Shown here: positions 1 through 10,510 of the stretch, piece after piece
Numbering within the stretch: position 1 is the first letter of the stretch
How the letters are laid out: each line of letters begins with the position of its first letter
Assembly: GCF_041504345.1 (NCBI RefSeq)
Contig: NZ_CP167894.1
Coordinates: 2,914,001-2,978,000, forward strand
Length of the DNA stretch: 64,000 nucleotides
Reading direction: 5' to 3'
Source of the DNA: Vibrio sp. BS-M-Sm-2
Lineage (GTDB): Bacteria > Pseudomonadota > Gammaproteobacteria > Enterobacterales > Vibrionaceae
Program-made: the position numbers and the translations under genes
The notes under the pieces: model-generated
Seen by the model: the letters and a program-made list of their open reading frames with translations, nothing else
Told to the model about the DNA's origin: nothing
The model's database searches: none

Positions 1-20
1 CTTTAGCTTAGAAGAATGGT

Positions 21-974
21 TTAGTCACATTCTAGGCTAGCACTGCGTTTTGACAGGTGCTTGTATGCCTTCATTCGGCTCTCTTTCTTAACAAAGCGAG
101 CCGGTGGCGAGAGAACTTCAAGCTGATAATCGCTGTTATCCGATGTGATCTCTTCAACTGGGCTGATGATGGCGATTTTCAAATCAGGGTTACGGCGTAG
201 AATTGATGCCGCCGTCCCTAAACCACCCTCGGTGTGGAACATGCCTGCTACATGAATCACTTGTTTATTCGGATTCGACGCTAGGTAATCCACTATCGAT
301 TCAGCCATGGTTTCATCCCAGGTTACTTGAGCGGCAAACTGCTTTTCTGTTTGCTCTGGCGTGCCGTGATGCATAGAAGCCATGAACTTTTCTTTGTATG
401 GGCTATCGCCAGTATCCACTTCTGCAGCAATCCATAGGCGTTGCTCGGTCGATAATTGGTCTAGGTAAGGCAATCCTTTACGGCCAATGCACTGAACGAA
501 TGGCTTTGGTGCATTTGCCGCAATAACATCGACGTCGTTGGCTTTTGAGAACTCAACTAACGCGCGGTAATCACTTTCGTAATTTGGCCACGCCGTTGCT
601 TGAGACATGAGAATTTGTTCGCCAATTTCACCGTTTAAGTATTGGTCGAGTGTGGTTTGGTGCTCTCGAGTGAACTGTTCCATTGAAAGTGTAATGTTTG
701 ATGTTGCATTGCGGCGCGCTTTTAAGAAATCAGTTTGAAAGCGGTGGATGGCGGAGTGAGTATGCCATTCGCCAATAAGAATGACGTCAGCGTCTAGCAA
801 CTCTTGAGGTAAAGCGTTAAGTGAGAGTGCTTCGCCTTGTGGTGAGGCAAACTGGTAATCGTAGTAGGTGGAAACGGTTTCCGGTTGAACCACTTTTTGA
901 GAAGTGTTTTCTGAGGGTTGATTAGCACAAGCTGTGAGAAGAGTGGCTAATCCGGTAAGAATAATACGTCGCAT
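21..974 (-). CDS. ChaN/PhuW-family haem-binding-type lipoprotein
   Basis: 317-aa outer- or inner-membrane lipoprotein of the ChaN family, which in relatives binds haem as cofacial pairs and goes with iron or haem uptake. The N-terminus is a lipoprotein signal with lipobox L-T-A-C at residues 13-16. The family motif GEWHTH lies at 68-73 and a second motif, AGMFHTEGGLG, near residue 243. The start has a strong AAGGAGG site 6 bases before ATG, but that site lies in a perfect 9-bp hairpin (see separate entry). A Fur-like box lies about 60 bases upstream. It follows rlmA on the same strand with a 75-base gap, so it probably has its own promoter. The haem role is family knowledge; iron control is inferred from the box. 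Confidence 0.8.
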   Translation of the reverse strand: MRRIILTGLATLLTACANQPSENTSQKVVQPETVSTYYDYQFASPQGEALSLNALPQELLDADVILIGEWHTHSAIHRFQTDFLKARRNATSNITLSMEQFTREHQTTLDQYLNGEIGEQILMSQATAWPNYESDYRALVEFSKANDVDVIAANAPKPFVQCIGRKGLPYLDQLSTEQRLWIAAEVDTGDSPYKEKFMASMHHGTPEQTEKQFAAQVTWDETMAESIVDYLASNPNKQVIHVAGMFHTEGGLGTAASILRRNPDLKIAIISPVEEITSDNSDYQLEVLSPPARFVKKESRMKAYKHLSKRSASLECD

Positions 975-978
975 GAAA

Positions 979-1013
979 TGCCTCCTTGAAGAACACGCAT
1001 ACTAAAGGAGGCA
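979..1013 (-). promoter_or_regulatory. Hairpin burying the Shine-Dalgarno of the ChaN-like gene
   Basis: On the minus strand TGCCTCCTT (1013-1005) pairs perfectly with AAGGAGGCA (987-979) around a 17-base loop. The 3' arm is the Shine-Dalgarno itself, ending 5 bases before the ATG at 974. The structure would block ribosome access until opened by heat, an sRNA, a protein or a metabolite. No known riboswitch pattern was recognised. Confidence 0.6.
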
Positions 1014-1033
1014 AGATGAGATTTCAATGCAAA

Positions 1034-1048
1034 CGATAATCAATATCA
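1034..1048. promoter_or_regulatory. Fur-like box upstream of the ChaN-like gene
   Basis: Read on the minus strand the site is TGATATTGATTATCG, two mismatches from the 7-1-7 Fur core TGATAATnATTATCA. It lies 60-74 bases upstream of the start at 974, within the 75-base gap after rlmA, where an operator should be. The haem/iron type of the downstream gene supports it. Confidence 0.5.
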
Positions 1049-1049
1049 A

Positions 1050-1865
1050 TTAAACCTGTTTGCGATACACTCTTAGCATAAAGTCAGCTTCACAGTTGAA
1101 TTGCTCTGCGTTGGTGAGTTGTTGTTTAAACTCTTCAGTCGCTTTCCAAGCAAACGGCGTCATCTGTAGTAGGTCGAATGCATCTGACCCCGATAGTTCC
1201 ATCATATAGTTTAGATGCTCTTGGTGTTCAAGAGTAAAACCTTCGATCAATTCAGGATCTTCATCGTGTAAACGCACACCATCATAAATGGCGTCACGCA
1301 ACTGATATAGGTGTCGGCTTGCCGGTGTTACTGTAATCACGACACCATTGTCTTTAATTGTACGTTGGAGCTCTTCTGCCTTACATGGTGCATAAATGCG
1401 TAGAATGCCGTCTAAGCTGTTTTCTGCAAAGGGTAGACGATGGCTAGAGGCAACAGAGAAGTCGACTGCTGGGTAGCGTTTAGCGGCGTATTTGATAGCA
1501 ATCTTAGAAATGTCTAGACCAAAAATAGCACCGTTTTTATCTTGAAGATTCAACGCAATTTCGTTGGTGTAATACCCTTCGCCACAGCCAATATCCAATA
1601 GGCTAGGATCTGTGTCTGGCAGGTAGCTAGAACATAAGCCGACAACCGCTTGGCGCATTGGATCGTAATGGTTGCCTTCAAGGAAGCGACGACGTGCCTG
1701 CATCATCTCTTTGTTGTCACCTGGATCTTTTGAACGTTTATGGTGTGCTGGCATCAAGTTGACGTAGCCTTCTTTTGCTAAATCGAACTGATGGTTCTTT
1801 TCACACTTAAACGTACGATCGTGTTGAGATAAAGGTTGGTGACACAAAGGGCATTGGTAAGTCAT
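1050..1865 (-). CDS. rlmA: 23S rRNA (guanine-N1)-methyltransferase RlmA
   Basis: 271 aa, close to the E. coli RlmA length of about 269. It transfers a methyl group from SAM to N1 of G745 (E. coli numbering) in 23S rRNA. The N-terminal zinc finger is visible as C5, C8, C21 and H25. The class I methyltransferase motif I (LLDIGCGEGYYT) sits near residue 90. It is a cytoplasmic enzyme. It is transcribed away from the nucleoside hydrolase at 2071 and toward the ChaN-like lipoprotein gene. The G745 type is preferred over the G748 type (TlrB) because of the proteobacterial context and overall sequence. Confidence 0.9.
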   Translation of the reverse strand: MTYQCPLCHQPLSQHDRTFKCEKNHQFDLAKEGYVNLMPAHHKRSKDPGDNKEMMQARRRFLEGNHYDPMRQAVVGLCSSYLPDTDPSLLDIGCGEGYYTNEIALNLQDKNGAIFGLDISKIAIKYAAKRYPAVDFSVASSHRLPFAENSLDGILRIYAPCKAEELQRTIKDNGVVITVTPASRHLYQLRDAIYDGVRLHDEDPELIEGFTLEHQEHLNYMMELSGSDAFDLLQMTPFAWKATEEFKQQLTNAEQFNCEADFMLRVYRKQV

Positions 1866-2070
1866 GACGATCTCAGAGGCATATAGTTGGGCGCAGATTC
1901 TATCAAAAAGGTCAGCATCAGGCTAAATAAAAAAGCCAAGAAGACCAGTCATTAGAGTGGTGACTTTACGGCTCGTCATAATAAAAATCATAGCTTAGGT
2001 TTAGGTCACGTTTATCTCCGTTTTTTCTGGGTATCGTCTACCTTTCCCTACTGTTTAATTAGAAGCTGAT

Positions 2071-3039
2071 ATGACAAAGAAAATCATCCTAGATACAGAT
2101 CCGGGCATCGATGATGCAATGGCCATCCTATTTGCAGAGGCTCACCCTGAGATTGAGCTAATGGGTATTACTACAGTTTATGGTAATGCGACGATAGACA
2201 ATGGTACTCAGAACGCACTCTATTTGAAGCAGAAGTTTGGTATGAAGGCACTTGTAGCAAAGGGTACTGATAAGCCCTTAGTTAGAGATCCTGTTGGAGC
2301 TACGGTTGTGGTTCATGGCGAAGCAGGGTTTGGTGATGTTAAAGCACCAAGTGCGCTAGAGGTTACAGCGATTGAAAAGCCGGCTTATCAGTTCATTATC
2401 GATAGTGTTCGAGCTGAACCGGGAGAGATCACTCTTGTGGCTGTAGGCCCTCTAACTAACCTTGCGCTTGCTCTTGAAGCGGATCCTGAAATCGTCGACT
2501 TAGTAAAGGAAGTGGTCATTATGGGCGGGGCCTTTGGTGAAAATGACCACAGAGGTAATGTGACTCCATTTGCCGAAGCGAATATACATGATGACCCTCA
2601 TGCAGCCGACAAGGTATTTACAGCTTCATGGCCTGTTGTGATTATCGGTCTTGATGTTACTGAAGAGAGTTTTTTTACTCGGCAATATCTTGATGATCTG
2701 CGAGACGAAGCAGGTGAGGTTGGACAGTTCATTTGGGATGTTAGTCGTTACTATTTAAAGTTCTATTCCGAAAAAGTGGGAATGGAAGGGTGCCATGTTC
2801 ATGATCCATCAGCGATTGCTTATGTCATCCAACCTTCTTTGTTTGAATGTCGAAGTGGTGCGGTTAGGGTTGTCACGGATGGCCCTGCGGAAGGTATGAC
2901 GATTCAAAAAAGCGATCAACGTAGCTATATGAACGATGAATGGAGTTCGTTCCCTGCACAAAAGGTGGGTGTCAAAGTGGACGACACGGCGCTGTTAGCA
3001 CTCTATAAAGAAACGTTAGTTCAATATTCACAGAGTTAG
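2071..3039 (+). CDS. Nucleoside hydrolase (IunH/Rih family)
   Basis: 322-aa cytoplasmic enzyme that hydrolyses the N-glycosidic bond of ribonucleosides for salvage. The calcium-binding signature DTDPGIDDA is at residues 8-16, and the catalytic-region HDPSA motif lies near residue 245. The length fits the inosine/uridine-preferring family. Start ATG follows AGAAG at 7-bp spacing. It is a single gene, divergent from rlmA and convergent with yeaD across a bidirectional terminator. RihA, RihB and RihC types cannot be separated by eye, so no symbol is given. Confidence 0.88.
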   Translation: MTKKIILDTDPGIDDAMAILFAEAHPEIELMGITTVYGNATIDNGTQNALYLKQKFGMKALVAKGTDKPLVRDPVGATVVVHGEAGFGDVKAPSALEVTAIEKPAYQFIIDSVRAEPGEITLVAVGPLTNLALALEADPEIVDLVKEVVIMGGAFGENDHRGNVTPFAEANIHDDPHAADKVFTASWPVVIIGLDVTEESFFTRQYLDDLRDEAGEVGQFIWDVSRYYLKFYSEKVGMEGCHVHDPSAIAYVIQPSLFECRSGAVRVVTDGPAEGMTIQKSDQRSYMNDEWSSFPAQKVGVKVDDTALLALYKETLVQYSQS

Positions 3040-3101
3040 GCCTTACCATTAAGCACGCGAGAGTTCTAATCGCGTGGTACTAGGTACTCAACAGCTATAA
3101 A

Positions 3102-3124
3102 AAAGGCCGGGTTAACCGGCCTTT
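3102..3124. terminator. Bidirectional intrinsic terminator
   Basis: A 9-bp perfect stem AAAGGCCGG/CCGGCCTTT with a 5-base loop and A/T runs on both sides. It sits between the convergent nucleoside hydrolase and yeaD genes. Confidence 0.8.
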
Positions 3125-3172
3125 GATATTCTTAATGTACTTAATTCGTTACTGAACGACTTACCGAACCGA

Positions 3173-4057
3173 TTACTGAGCAGCAATCACCGTAATAAGC
3201 TGGTGGCTTTCGCCTGGCTGTAATGTTTTGCCTGCTTCTAGGCTTGATGCGTGCAGCGTTGATTCAACACATAACATGGTTAGGTAACCGTCGTTTTGCA
3301 TATCACCCATACCAGCAGCACCTTCGGCCCACGGGTTCCACAGTACTGCAGAATTATGACCGTGGTTTTCAACCGTTAGTGTGCGATCCTGCTTTTTGTC
3401 AGCAACTAAGATTTGCGCTTCTGGTTGCGTGTAAACGCGGTCAATCGTGTCGGTCAGTACCAGTTCAGAACCACCTTGGCAGATTTTGCCGTCTTGCAGG
3501 CTATCAATGTACTCAGCACCCATACCTGTTGTGGTTGTGCTGTGAATATCGCCAATATTTAAGTAAGTGTGCAGTGCTCCAGAGAAAGTCCATGGCTGAG
3601 AATCAGTGTTCTTCACATCTAAGGTCACTTTTAGCTGCTCGCCGATCTCAACATTCAAACGTGCATCGAATTGATGAGGCCATACCGCTAGCGTCTCTTC
3701 GTTTGGCTTCAGACCTAAGCTAACAATCACGCCAGCTTCGCTTTCACGGTGCTCAACCAATTGCCATTCACTTGAACGTGCAAAACCGTGCGCAGGTACT
3801 GCAATGCGACCAAACCAAGGCCAACATACTGGAATGCCGCCACGCAGAGCTGTTTTGCCGTCGAATTTAGCTTGTTGGCTCATCCAAATTAGGTCTTCTT
3901 GGCCTTGCGGTTGGAATGACACGACATGGCCGCCAAACAGTGAAATAGCTGCGTTTGCTTTATCGTGGATAACACGAACCAGTTTTACACCTTCGTGCTC
4001 AACGATAGTCACGTTATCAGAAAGTACAGTCAGTGCAGGTAGAGTAGATAAATCCAT
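3173..4057 (-). CDS. yeaD: D-hexose-6-phosphate mutarotase (YeaD family)
   Basis: 294-aa aldose-1-epimerase-fold protein that interconverts alpha and beta anomers of glucose-6-phosphate and related sugars in the cytoplasm. The conserved LRGGIPVCWPWFG block lies near residue 75, HGFAR shortly after, and a glutamate in LCVEST near the C-terminus. It follows gapA on the same strand, the arrangement found in enterobacteria. Here a strong terminator (4207-4234) separates the two, so it may need read-through or its own promoter. The start has AAGGA about 8 bases upstream of ATG. Confidence 0.88.
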   Translation of the reverse strand: MDLSTLPALTVLSDNVTIVEHEGVKLVRVIHDKANAAISLFGGHVVSFQPQGQEDLIWMSQQAKFDGKTALRGGIPVCWPWFGRIAVPAHGFARSSEWQLVEHRESEAGVIVSLGLKPNEETLAVWPHQFDARLNVEIGEQLKVTLDVKNTDSQPWTFSGALHTYLNIGDIHSTTTTGMGAEYIDSLQDGKICQGGSELVLTDTIDRVYTQPEAQILVADKKQDRTLTVENHGHNSAVLWNPWAEGAAGMGDMQNDGYLTMLCVESTLHASSLEAGKTLQPGESHQLITVIAAQ

Positions 4058-4206
4058 TACATGATCCTTCTAAGGAAATTGAATTCAAATGCAGACTAGA
4101 GTGGTGCTTGTGCTTTCACGAGTAACAAGCAGAGTCAGTATTGGAATTCAATTTTGCGTTACCTTGATGAACTGAGATAGACGCGGTCTAAAAGATAGCA
4201 GGTATT

Positions 4207-4234
4207 AAAAAGGCGACACTAAGGTCGCCTTTTT
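4207..4234. terminator. Intrinsic terminator after gapA
   Basis: An 11-bp stem AAAAAGGCGAC/GTCGCCTTTTT with a 6-base loop. It lies just downstream of the gapA stop, on the minus strand. Confidence 0.85.
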
Positions 4235-4293
4235 CAAAGTCTGCTCAAAACAGTCTTCGCTAATGCTTATCTAAAGCTATTTCTAAAAAGAAA

Positions 4294-5647
<1,354 letters not shown>

Positions 5648-6046
5648 ATGATAAAGCCTGATGAATACTGGCGTGAACGCCTAACGGACGACGAATTTGC
5701 AGTGTGTCGTGAACGTGGTACTGAAGCCCCATATAGCGGTAAGTTACTGCACAACCATAAGACTGGCGTCTATAGCTGTACATGCTGTGAAAGCCCTTTG
5801 TTTCTGTCGGATAACAAATATGACTCTGGGTGTGGTTGGCCAAGCTTTGATGCCCCAGTAAATGATGAAGCAGTACGCTATATAGAAGATCTAAGTCACG
5901 GAATGAAGCGTGTAGAGATCCGTTGTACCGCTTGTGATAGCCATTTAGGTCACGTTTTTCCTGATGGTCCGAAGACCACTGGTGAACGGTTCTGTGTTAA
6001 TTCAGTGTCGTTAATTTTCAACAAAAATGACGAAAGTACGAAATAA
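5648..6046 (+). CDS. msrB: Peptide-methionine (R)-S-oxide reductase MsrB
   Basis: 132 aa. Reduces the R form of methionine sulfoxide in proteins using thioredoxin. Zinc ligands are C44/C47 and C93/C96, the catalytic cysteine is C116 in RFCVNS, and the GCGWPSF block is around residues 61-67. The reading frame is open from 5609, but GGGAGG lies directly before the ATG at 5648 and the family begins here. It stands alone, divergent from gapA, and ends at a strong terminator. Confidence 0.93.
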   Translation: MIKPDEYWRERLTDDEFAVCRERGTEAPYSGKLLHNHKTGVYSCTCCESPLFLSDNKYDSGCGWPSFDAPVNDEAVRYIEDLSHGMKRVEIRCTACDSHLGHVFPDGPKTTGERFCVNSVSLIFNKNDESTK

Positions 6047-6137
6047 CTTGTAACTATTGTCTAATCCTTACAGGTCGCATTTGTCGATTTAGGAATGCTG
6101 AAACGCCCAAGATTTCAGATTTAACTCTAGTACAAAT

Positions 6138-6170
6138 AAAAACAGCTACCAAAAAGGTAGCTGTTTTTTT
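6138..6170. terminator. Bidirectional terminator msrB/DUF2989
   Basis: A 12-bp perfect stem AAAACAGCTACC/GGTAGCTGTTTT with a loop of five A and a T run after it. It lies between convergent genes. Confidence 0.88.
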
Positions 6171-6218
6171 AAAGCAGGTGAATAAGAAGCTTAAGTTAGA
6201 ACACTATAAATGAAGCGA

Positions 6219-7034
6219 TCAGTAACTCGGGACGATTGAAGGGCTGTAGACCCCATCCTCAATAGCTTCGACAATTTTGTCTGCGTCTTTATTTAACTGT
6301 TTGTATTTTGAATCTTCAAAACGATAGAGAACGGCCAGTTCCGCTTCTGATGCAATTGGTACATCAAACTCTTTGGCAACCATCGCCCAGACATACGCCT
6401 TTTCCATATGGCCCAAGCTGTGATTGATGCTGGCCATTGACTTAAAGATCTCTGTATTGACGGCAGAGTTGCTCGACAACGTTAAGGCATTATTAAGCAG
6501 CTTAAGTGTTTTAGCATGATCTCTGGTGGTATAGAAGGTTGCTAAGGCATATTGCATCTCTGCCGTGTTTAACGCTTCTGTGCCTTCCAGTTGTAGGAAA
6601 CTGCGTCTTGCGTTGGTGTCTCCAGTTTGCGACCACAAGAAGTAAAGCGTTTCCGGTGTATCAGATTGCGATAGCTCACCAACAATGCGCTCAGACTCTT
6701 CAATACTGTGCATTAAAGAGGTAAAGCGGCGCTCTTGCAGTTTAGATTGGTCAATAGTTTCGATCTGAGCTGCGAGCTCTAGGCACTTTTTGTAAGCAGT
6801 GACTAATTCGAACTCTTTAATCTTATTGATTTCGGAGGGGTGTTTCTGAACTTCAAATCGATGCCAGATAAGATCGGTACGTGCGACACGACATTGCCCA
6901 TCGTTCATGTTCAATTGTTCACACTGAAGGCCCGGGTTGCTTTGGCACAGTTGATCGGTATTTTTGTTTCCTTCAAGACACCCAACCAGAGTGCAAGGCA
7001 ATAGGCTAATCGCCAACCATTTCATAATTTTCAT
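6219..7034 (-). CDS. DUF2989-family lipoprotein
   Basis: 271-aa predicted lipoprotein: a short basic N-terminus, a hydrophobic stretch, and lipobox L-V-G-C ending at Cys19. The middle and C-terminal parts look helical and repeat-like (tetratricopeptide-like, with ALATFYTTRDHAKTLKLLNNAL around residue 165). I recognise it as the Vibrio DUF2989 type; the biochemical role is unknown. Two in-frame ATGs lie three codons apart near AAGGA, so the start could be 7034 or 7025; either leaves the signal intact. It is convergent with msrB and divergent from the yeaC-like gene. Confidence 0.7.
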   Translation of the reverse strand: MKIMKWLAISLLPCTLVGCLEGNKNTDQLCQSNPGLQCEQLNMNDGQCRVARTDLIWHRFEVQKHPSEINKIKEFELVTAYKKCLELAAQIETIDQSKLQERRFTSLMHSIEESERIVGELSQSDTPETLYFLWSQTGDTNARRSFLQLEGTEALNTAEMQYALATFYTTRDHAKTLKLLNNALTLSSNSAVNTEIFKSMASINHSLGHMEKAYVWAMVAKEFDVPIASEAELAVLYRFEDSKYKQLNKDADKIVEAIEDGVYSPSIVPSY

Positions 7035-7138
7035 ATTCCTTCACTTGTGATCAAATGCACTTATTATCGGTCAGGTTCTTGACTCAATTCTGTTACGGGT
7101 TATTTTCTGGTGAAAATTGTTAAAACTAAGGCTTTACC

Positions 7139-7420
7139 ATGGATGCAGAACAACTTCTTAGCGCAATGACACCCGAGGTCTACGAACGTTTAACTTATGC
7201 AGTTGAAACGGGTAAATGGCCAGAAGGTACGGCGCTCTCAAAAGAGCAGCGCGACTCGTGTATGCAAGCGGTTATGTTATATCAATCTAAACATAACTCT
7301 GAAGCTCAACATATGACAATTGCAGCTGGTGGTGAGATTAGCTTTAAATCTAAGTCTGAACTAAAGAAACAGTTTAAATCAGATCAAGACGATATTGTTA
7401 GGGTTAACCTTAATCATTAG
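7139..7420 (+). CDS. yeaC: YeaC-family (DUF1315) small protein
   Basis: 93-aa soluble protein of unknown function, matching the YeaC/DUF1315 family in length and in its MTPEVYERLTYAVETGKWP start region. It has no signal or membrane segment and a basic, mixed C-terminus. It is flanked by a terminator at 7435-7462 and is convergent with ansA. In enterobacteria the gene also lies near ansA/sppA-type neighbours, which supports the call. Confidence 0.8.
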   Translation: MDAEQLLSAMTPEVYERLTYAVETGKWPEGTALSKEQRDSCMQAVMLYQSKHNSEAQHMTIAAGGEISFKSKSELKKQFKSDQDDIVRVNLNH

Positions 7421-7434
7421 GCTTAAATTACAAC

Positions 7435-7462
7435 AAAGGGGTGGCAATGTGCCACCCCTTTT
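7435..7462. terminator. Bidirectional terminator yeaC/ansA
   Basis: A stem AAAGGGGTGGCA/TGCCACCCCTTT with a 3-base loop and T-rich flank, between convergent genes. Confidence 0.85.
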
Positions 7463-7524
7463 ACTTTAAGCCGTTTATTTATAAGCAATAAAACGATTTA
7501 GTTCACGTTAATTGGCTAACAGAC

Positions 7525-8541
7525 TTATAAGCTCATCTCGCCACGCAACACTTGTTGCATTTGAGTTTTCACTTCTTCGTAGCTTAGATTTTGGCTTAAT
7601 AGGTAGTGAAGTTTCGCTAGTGCCGCTTCCGGAGTCATATCATAACCACTGACAACCCCAGCTTCTGCTAAAGCACAGCCCGTCGCATAGCCACCCATGT
7701 TCACTTTACCTGCTAAACATTGAGTTAGGTTTACCACGATAACTCCACGCTCTGATGCGTCTTTTAGGTGCTGAAGTAGTTCTGGGTTTTGTGGTGCGTT
7801 ACCCACACCAAAAGTAAGCAGAATCATTGCGTTAACAGGCTGTAATAGTGTGTTGCGGATCACTTCATGTGATATGCCAGGGTACATAGTGATTACGCCG
7901 ATAGGTTGCGGAGTAATATTATGAACCTTGAAAGCACCTTCAGGCTGCTCGTTTACCTTTACGTTATTGCTGATTTGGATATTGATACCCGCTTCTAGCA
8001 ATGGGTTCAGATTTGGAGAAGTAAACGCATTGAAGCCATCAGCGTGTGATTTTGTGCTGCGGTTACCACGCATTAACTTGTTGTTAAAGAACAGCGTCAC
8101 TTCGTTTATTGGGTAGTTTGCAGCAATGTGTAGCGCATTCAGTAGGTTTGCTTGTCCGTCTGAACGAAGCTCTGCTAATGGGATCTGAGAGCCCGTTACA
8201 ATCACAGGTTTGCCGAGGTTTTCAAGCATGAAAGACAGTGCAGAGGCGGTGTATGCCATAGTATCTGTACCATGCAGGATAACGAAACCATCGTACTTAT
8301 CGTAGTTCGCGCGGATGTCATCAGCGATAGTCTGCCAATCAAGTGGCGTCATATCTGAAGAGTCCATTAATGGAGAGTATTCGTGAATGGTGTACTCAGG
8401 CATCTCTGGGCGATGGAATTCAGGCATGCCAGCTAGCTGCTTATCCATGAAACCTGCGACTGGAACATAGCCGTGGTCAATAGACTTCTGCATGCCAATT
8501 GTGCCGCCGGTGTACGCGATATAGATGTGTTTTCTTTCCAT
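7525..8541 (-). CDS. ansA: L-asparaginase I (cytoplasmic)
   Basis: 338 aa, the same length as E. coli AnsA. Hydrolyses asparagine to aspartate and ammonia. The two threonine active-site blocks are visible: TGGTIGM at residues 11-17 and HGTDTMAYTASAL near residue 89. There is no signal peptide, which fits the cytoplasmic type I enzyme rather than periplasmic AnsB. It lies downstream of sppA on the same strand, as in enterobacteria, but a terminator separates them. Confidence 0.93.
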   Translation of the reverse strand: MERKHIYIAYTGGTIGMQKSIDHGYVPVAGFMDKQLAGMPEFHRPEMPEYTIHEYSPLMDSSDMTPLDWQTIADDIRANYDKYDGFVILHGTDTMAYTASALSFMLENLGKPVIVTGSQIPLAELRSDGQANLLNALHIAANYPINEVTLFFNNKLMRGNRSTKSHADGFNAFTSPNLNPLLEAGINIQISNNVKVNEQPEGAFKVHNITPQPIGVITMYPGISHEVIRNTLLQPVNAMILLTFGVGNAPQNPELLQHLKDASERGVIVVNLTQCLAGKVNMGGYATGCALAEAGVVSGYDMTPEAALAKLHYLLSQNLSYEEVKTQMQQVLRGEMSL

Positions 8542-8604
8542 GGCGAATAATACTTAGTGTGATATAGGGAACAGGGGGGCGATTATAGCGAATTATCATG
8601 CAAT

Positions 8605-8637
8605 AAAAAGAGGCACCTAACACAGAGGCGCCTCTTG
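8605..8637 (-). terminator. Intrinsic terminator after sppA
   Basis: On the minus strand AGAGGCGCCT pairs with AGGTGCCTCT (one wobble) across a 7-base loop, followed by TTTTTATT. It lies between sppA and ansA. Confidence 0.75.
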
Positions 8638-8659
8638 ATAATAAAGCGTTGAACTTATC

Positions 8660-10510
8660 TTATTGAACTTGGCAATTTAAGCAGAAAGCGTAGCGGCCTT
8701 GTGGGTCGTTAAAGTTGCCTAACAGCTGGCTATCTTGAGCTAACTGTTGAGTAACAGGCTGTAAACTGCTTGGTATCATCGATTGAATATCAAGGCCTAT
8801 CGACATCTGAACTTGGTTCATAAATTCTTGAATAAATTGTTCAGTGGCCGAAAGTGGCTCTTCTACCCAGTAGATGTTGTAGCTTTCAAGTTCTGCAAGT
8901 GAAGCCGCAGCTGCAACCGCATCATCAAAATCGCCAATCTCATCGACTAAGCCTTTCTGGATTGCATCTTGACCTGTCCATACTCGGCCTTGAGCGATCT
9001 TGTCTACAGCATCGACTTCCATGCCGCGATTTTCTCCAACTAGGCTGATGAATCGGCGGTAACCGTTTTCAATGCCCATTTGAAAAGCGTCTTTCGCGCC
9101 ATCGCTAAGTCCTGTCGTAATACCGATACCTGAGAAAGGTGACGTACCAACGCCGTCAGTGTAAACACCAATATCGTTTAATCCTTTTTCGAAGGTCGTG
9201 ATAACACTGAAGATACCAATCGAACCGGTGAGCGTGGTTGGTTGCGCTAGGATCTTATCCGCACCCATCGAGATCCAGTAACCACCTGAAGCAGCAAGGC
9301 TCGACATCGACACAACAACCGGTTTACCTGCTTGCTTGATCGCTTCTATTTCATTGCGGATCACTTCTGAAGCAAATGCGCTACCACCTGGGCTATCTAC
9401 ACGAAGTACAACGGCTTTCACTTTATCATCATTACGCGCTTGGCGAAGTAGGGCTGCAGTAGTATCACCACCAACCGTACCACGCGGTTGTTTACCATCC
9501 ATAATTGCGCCGCTAGCAACAATCACGGCGACATCGTGTGGCTCACTGGTCATGTCTGGAAGCATGGTTGCACGGTATTCGTAGTAACCAAACGCGTTGT
9601 AGCTGTCTTGACCGTCACTGCCGAAAACATCGGCAAGCTCTAGTCGAACTTGTTGGCGTGTCGCTAGCTCATCCACTAAGCCAAGTTTCTCAGCCAGTTT
9701 TGCAATGTCACCGTCCACAGACTCAAGTTCTTTCAAGAACGTTTCCATGCTTGGGTTCAGTGTTTTAGCATCGATCTGACGGTTGTTGCTGACGTCATCA
9801 ACGTACGCACCCCACAGTTGGCTTAACCAACGAGAAGCGGACTCTTTCGCTGCATCTGACATGTCGTCACGAATGAAGGGCTCGATAGCTGATTTATAGG
9901 TACCAACACGGAACACGTGCGTATTTACGTCTAGCTTCTCTAATAAGGTTTTGTAGTAAAGCGAATAGGCGCTGTAACCTTTGAGAAGCACACCACCGTC
10001 AGGGGACATGTACACCTTAGTGGCGTAACTTGCCAGGTAGTATTGGCTTTGGTTGTAGAAGTCACCTACCGCATAAATCGGCTTACCCGACGCTTTAAAC
10101 TCATTTAAGGCTTTAGCAATGTAACGCAGTTTAGTTAGATTGGTCTCTGGCAGCTCTTTAAGTGCTAAAACAATACCCGTTACATTATCGTCGTCTTTTG
10201 CGTAGCGAATCGTTTCAACGATATCAAACAGGATGTTTTCTTTTGGAAGGTCTTTGCCCAGCAGCGAACCCGTGACCGAATCCATAGGGTTAATATAGCG
10301 GCTTTGCTCTACGATAGGGCCAGACAGGTTAAGTACTAACGCTGATTCTTGTGGAACAGTCGGCTGGGCCGTATCTGAATGGAAGTACACAAAGTAGATG
10401 ATGGCGATACTGAGTAAAAAGAAAAGGTTTACCAGCGCAAGACGCACAAACGTGATGAGCTTCCAAATCCCTTTAAAGATCATGCCTATAAATTTGAATA
10501 TTTTTTTCAT
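8660..10510 (-). CDS. sppA: Signal peptide peptidase SppA (67-kDa type)
   Basis: 616 aa (E. coli about 618). A membrane-anchored serine protease with a Ser/Lys dyad that degrades cleaved signal peptides. One transmembrane anchor is visible around residues 25-44, then two tandem peptidase-S49 halves. The general-base lysine is K206 in GTYKSAIEPF and the nucleophile is S408 in the LAASGGYW block; their spacing matches the E. coli K209/S409 pair. The C-terminus ends CLNC, an uncommon paired-cysteine tail. It lies upstream of ansA on the same strand. Confidence 0.93.
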   Translation of the reverse strand: MKKIFKFIGMIFKGIWKLITFVRLALVNLFFLLSIAIIYFVYFHSDTAQPTVPQESALVLNLSGPIVEQSRYINPMDSVTGSLLGKDLPKENILFDIVETIRYAKDDDNVTGIVLALKELPETNLTKLRYIAKALNEFKASGKPIYAVGDFYNQSQYYLASYATKVYMSPDGGVLLKGYSAYSLYYKTLLEKLDVNTHVFRVGTYKSAIEPFIRDDMSDAAKESASRWLSQLWGAYVDDVSNNRQIDAKTLNPSMETFLKELESVDGDIAKLAEKLGLVDELATRQQVRLELADVFGSDGQDSYNAFGYYEYRATMLPDMTSEPHDVAVIVASGAIMDGKQPRGTVGGDTTAALLRQARNDDKVKAVVLRVDSPGGSAFASEVIRNEIEAIKQAGKPVVVSMSSLAASGGYWISMGADKILAQPTTLTGSIGIFSVITTFEKGLNDIGVYTDGVGTSPFSGIGITTGLSDGAKDAFQMGIENGYRRFISLVGENRGMEVDAVDKIAQGRVWTGQDAIQKGLVDEIGDFDDAVAAAASLAELESYNIYWVEEPLSATEQFIQEFMNQVQMSIGLDIQSMIPSSLQPVTQQLAQDSQLLGNFNDPQGRYAFCLNCQVQ

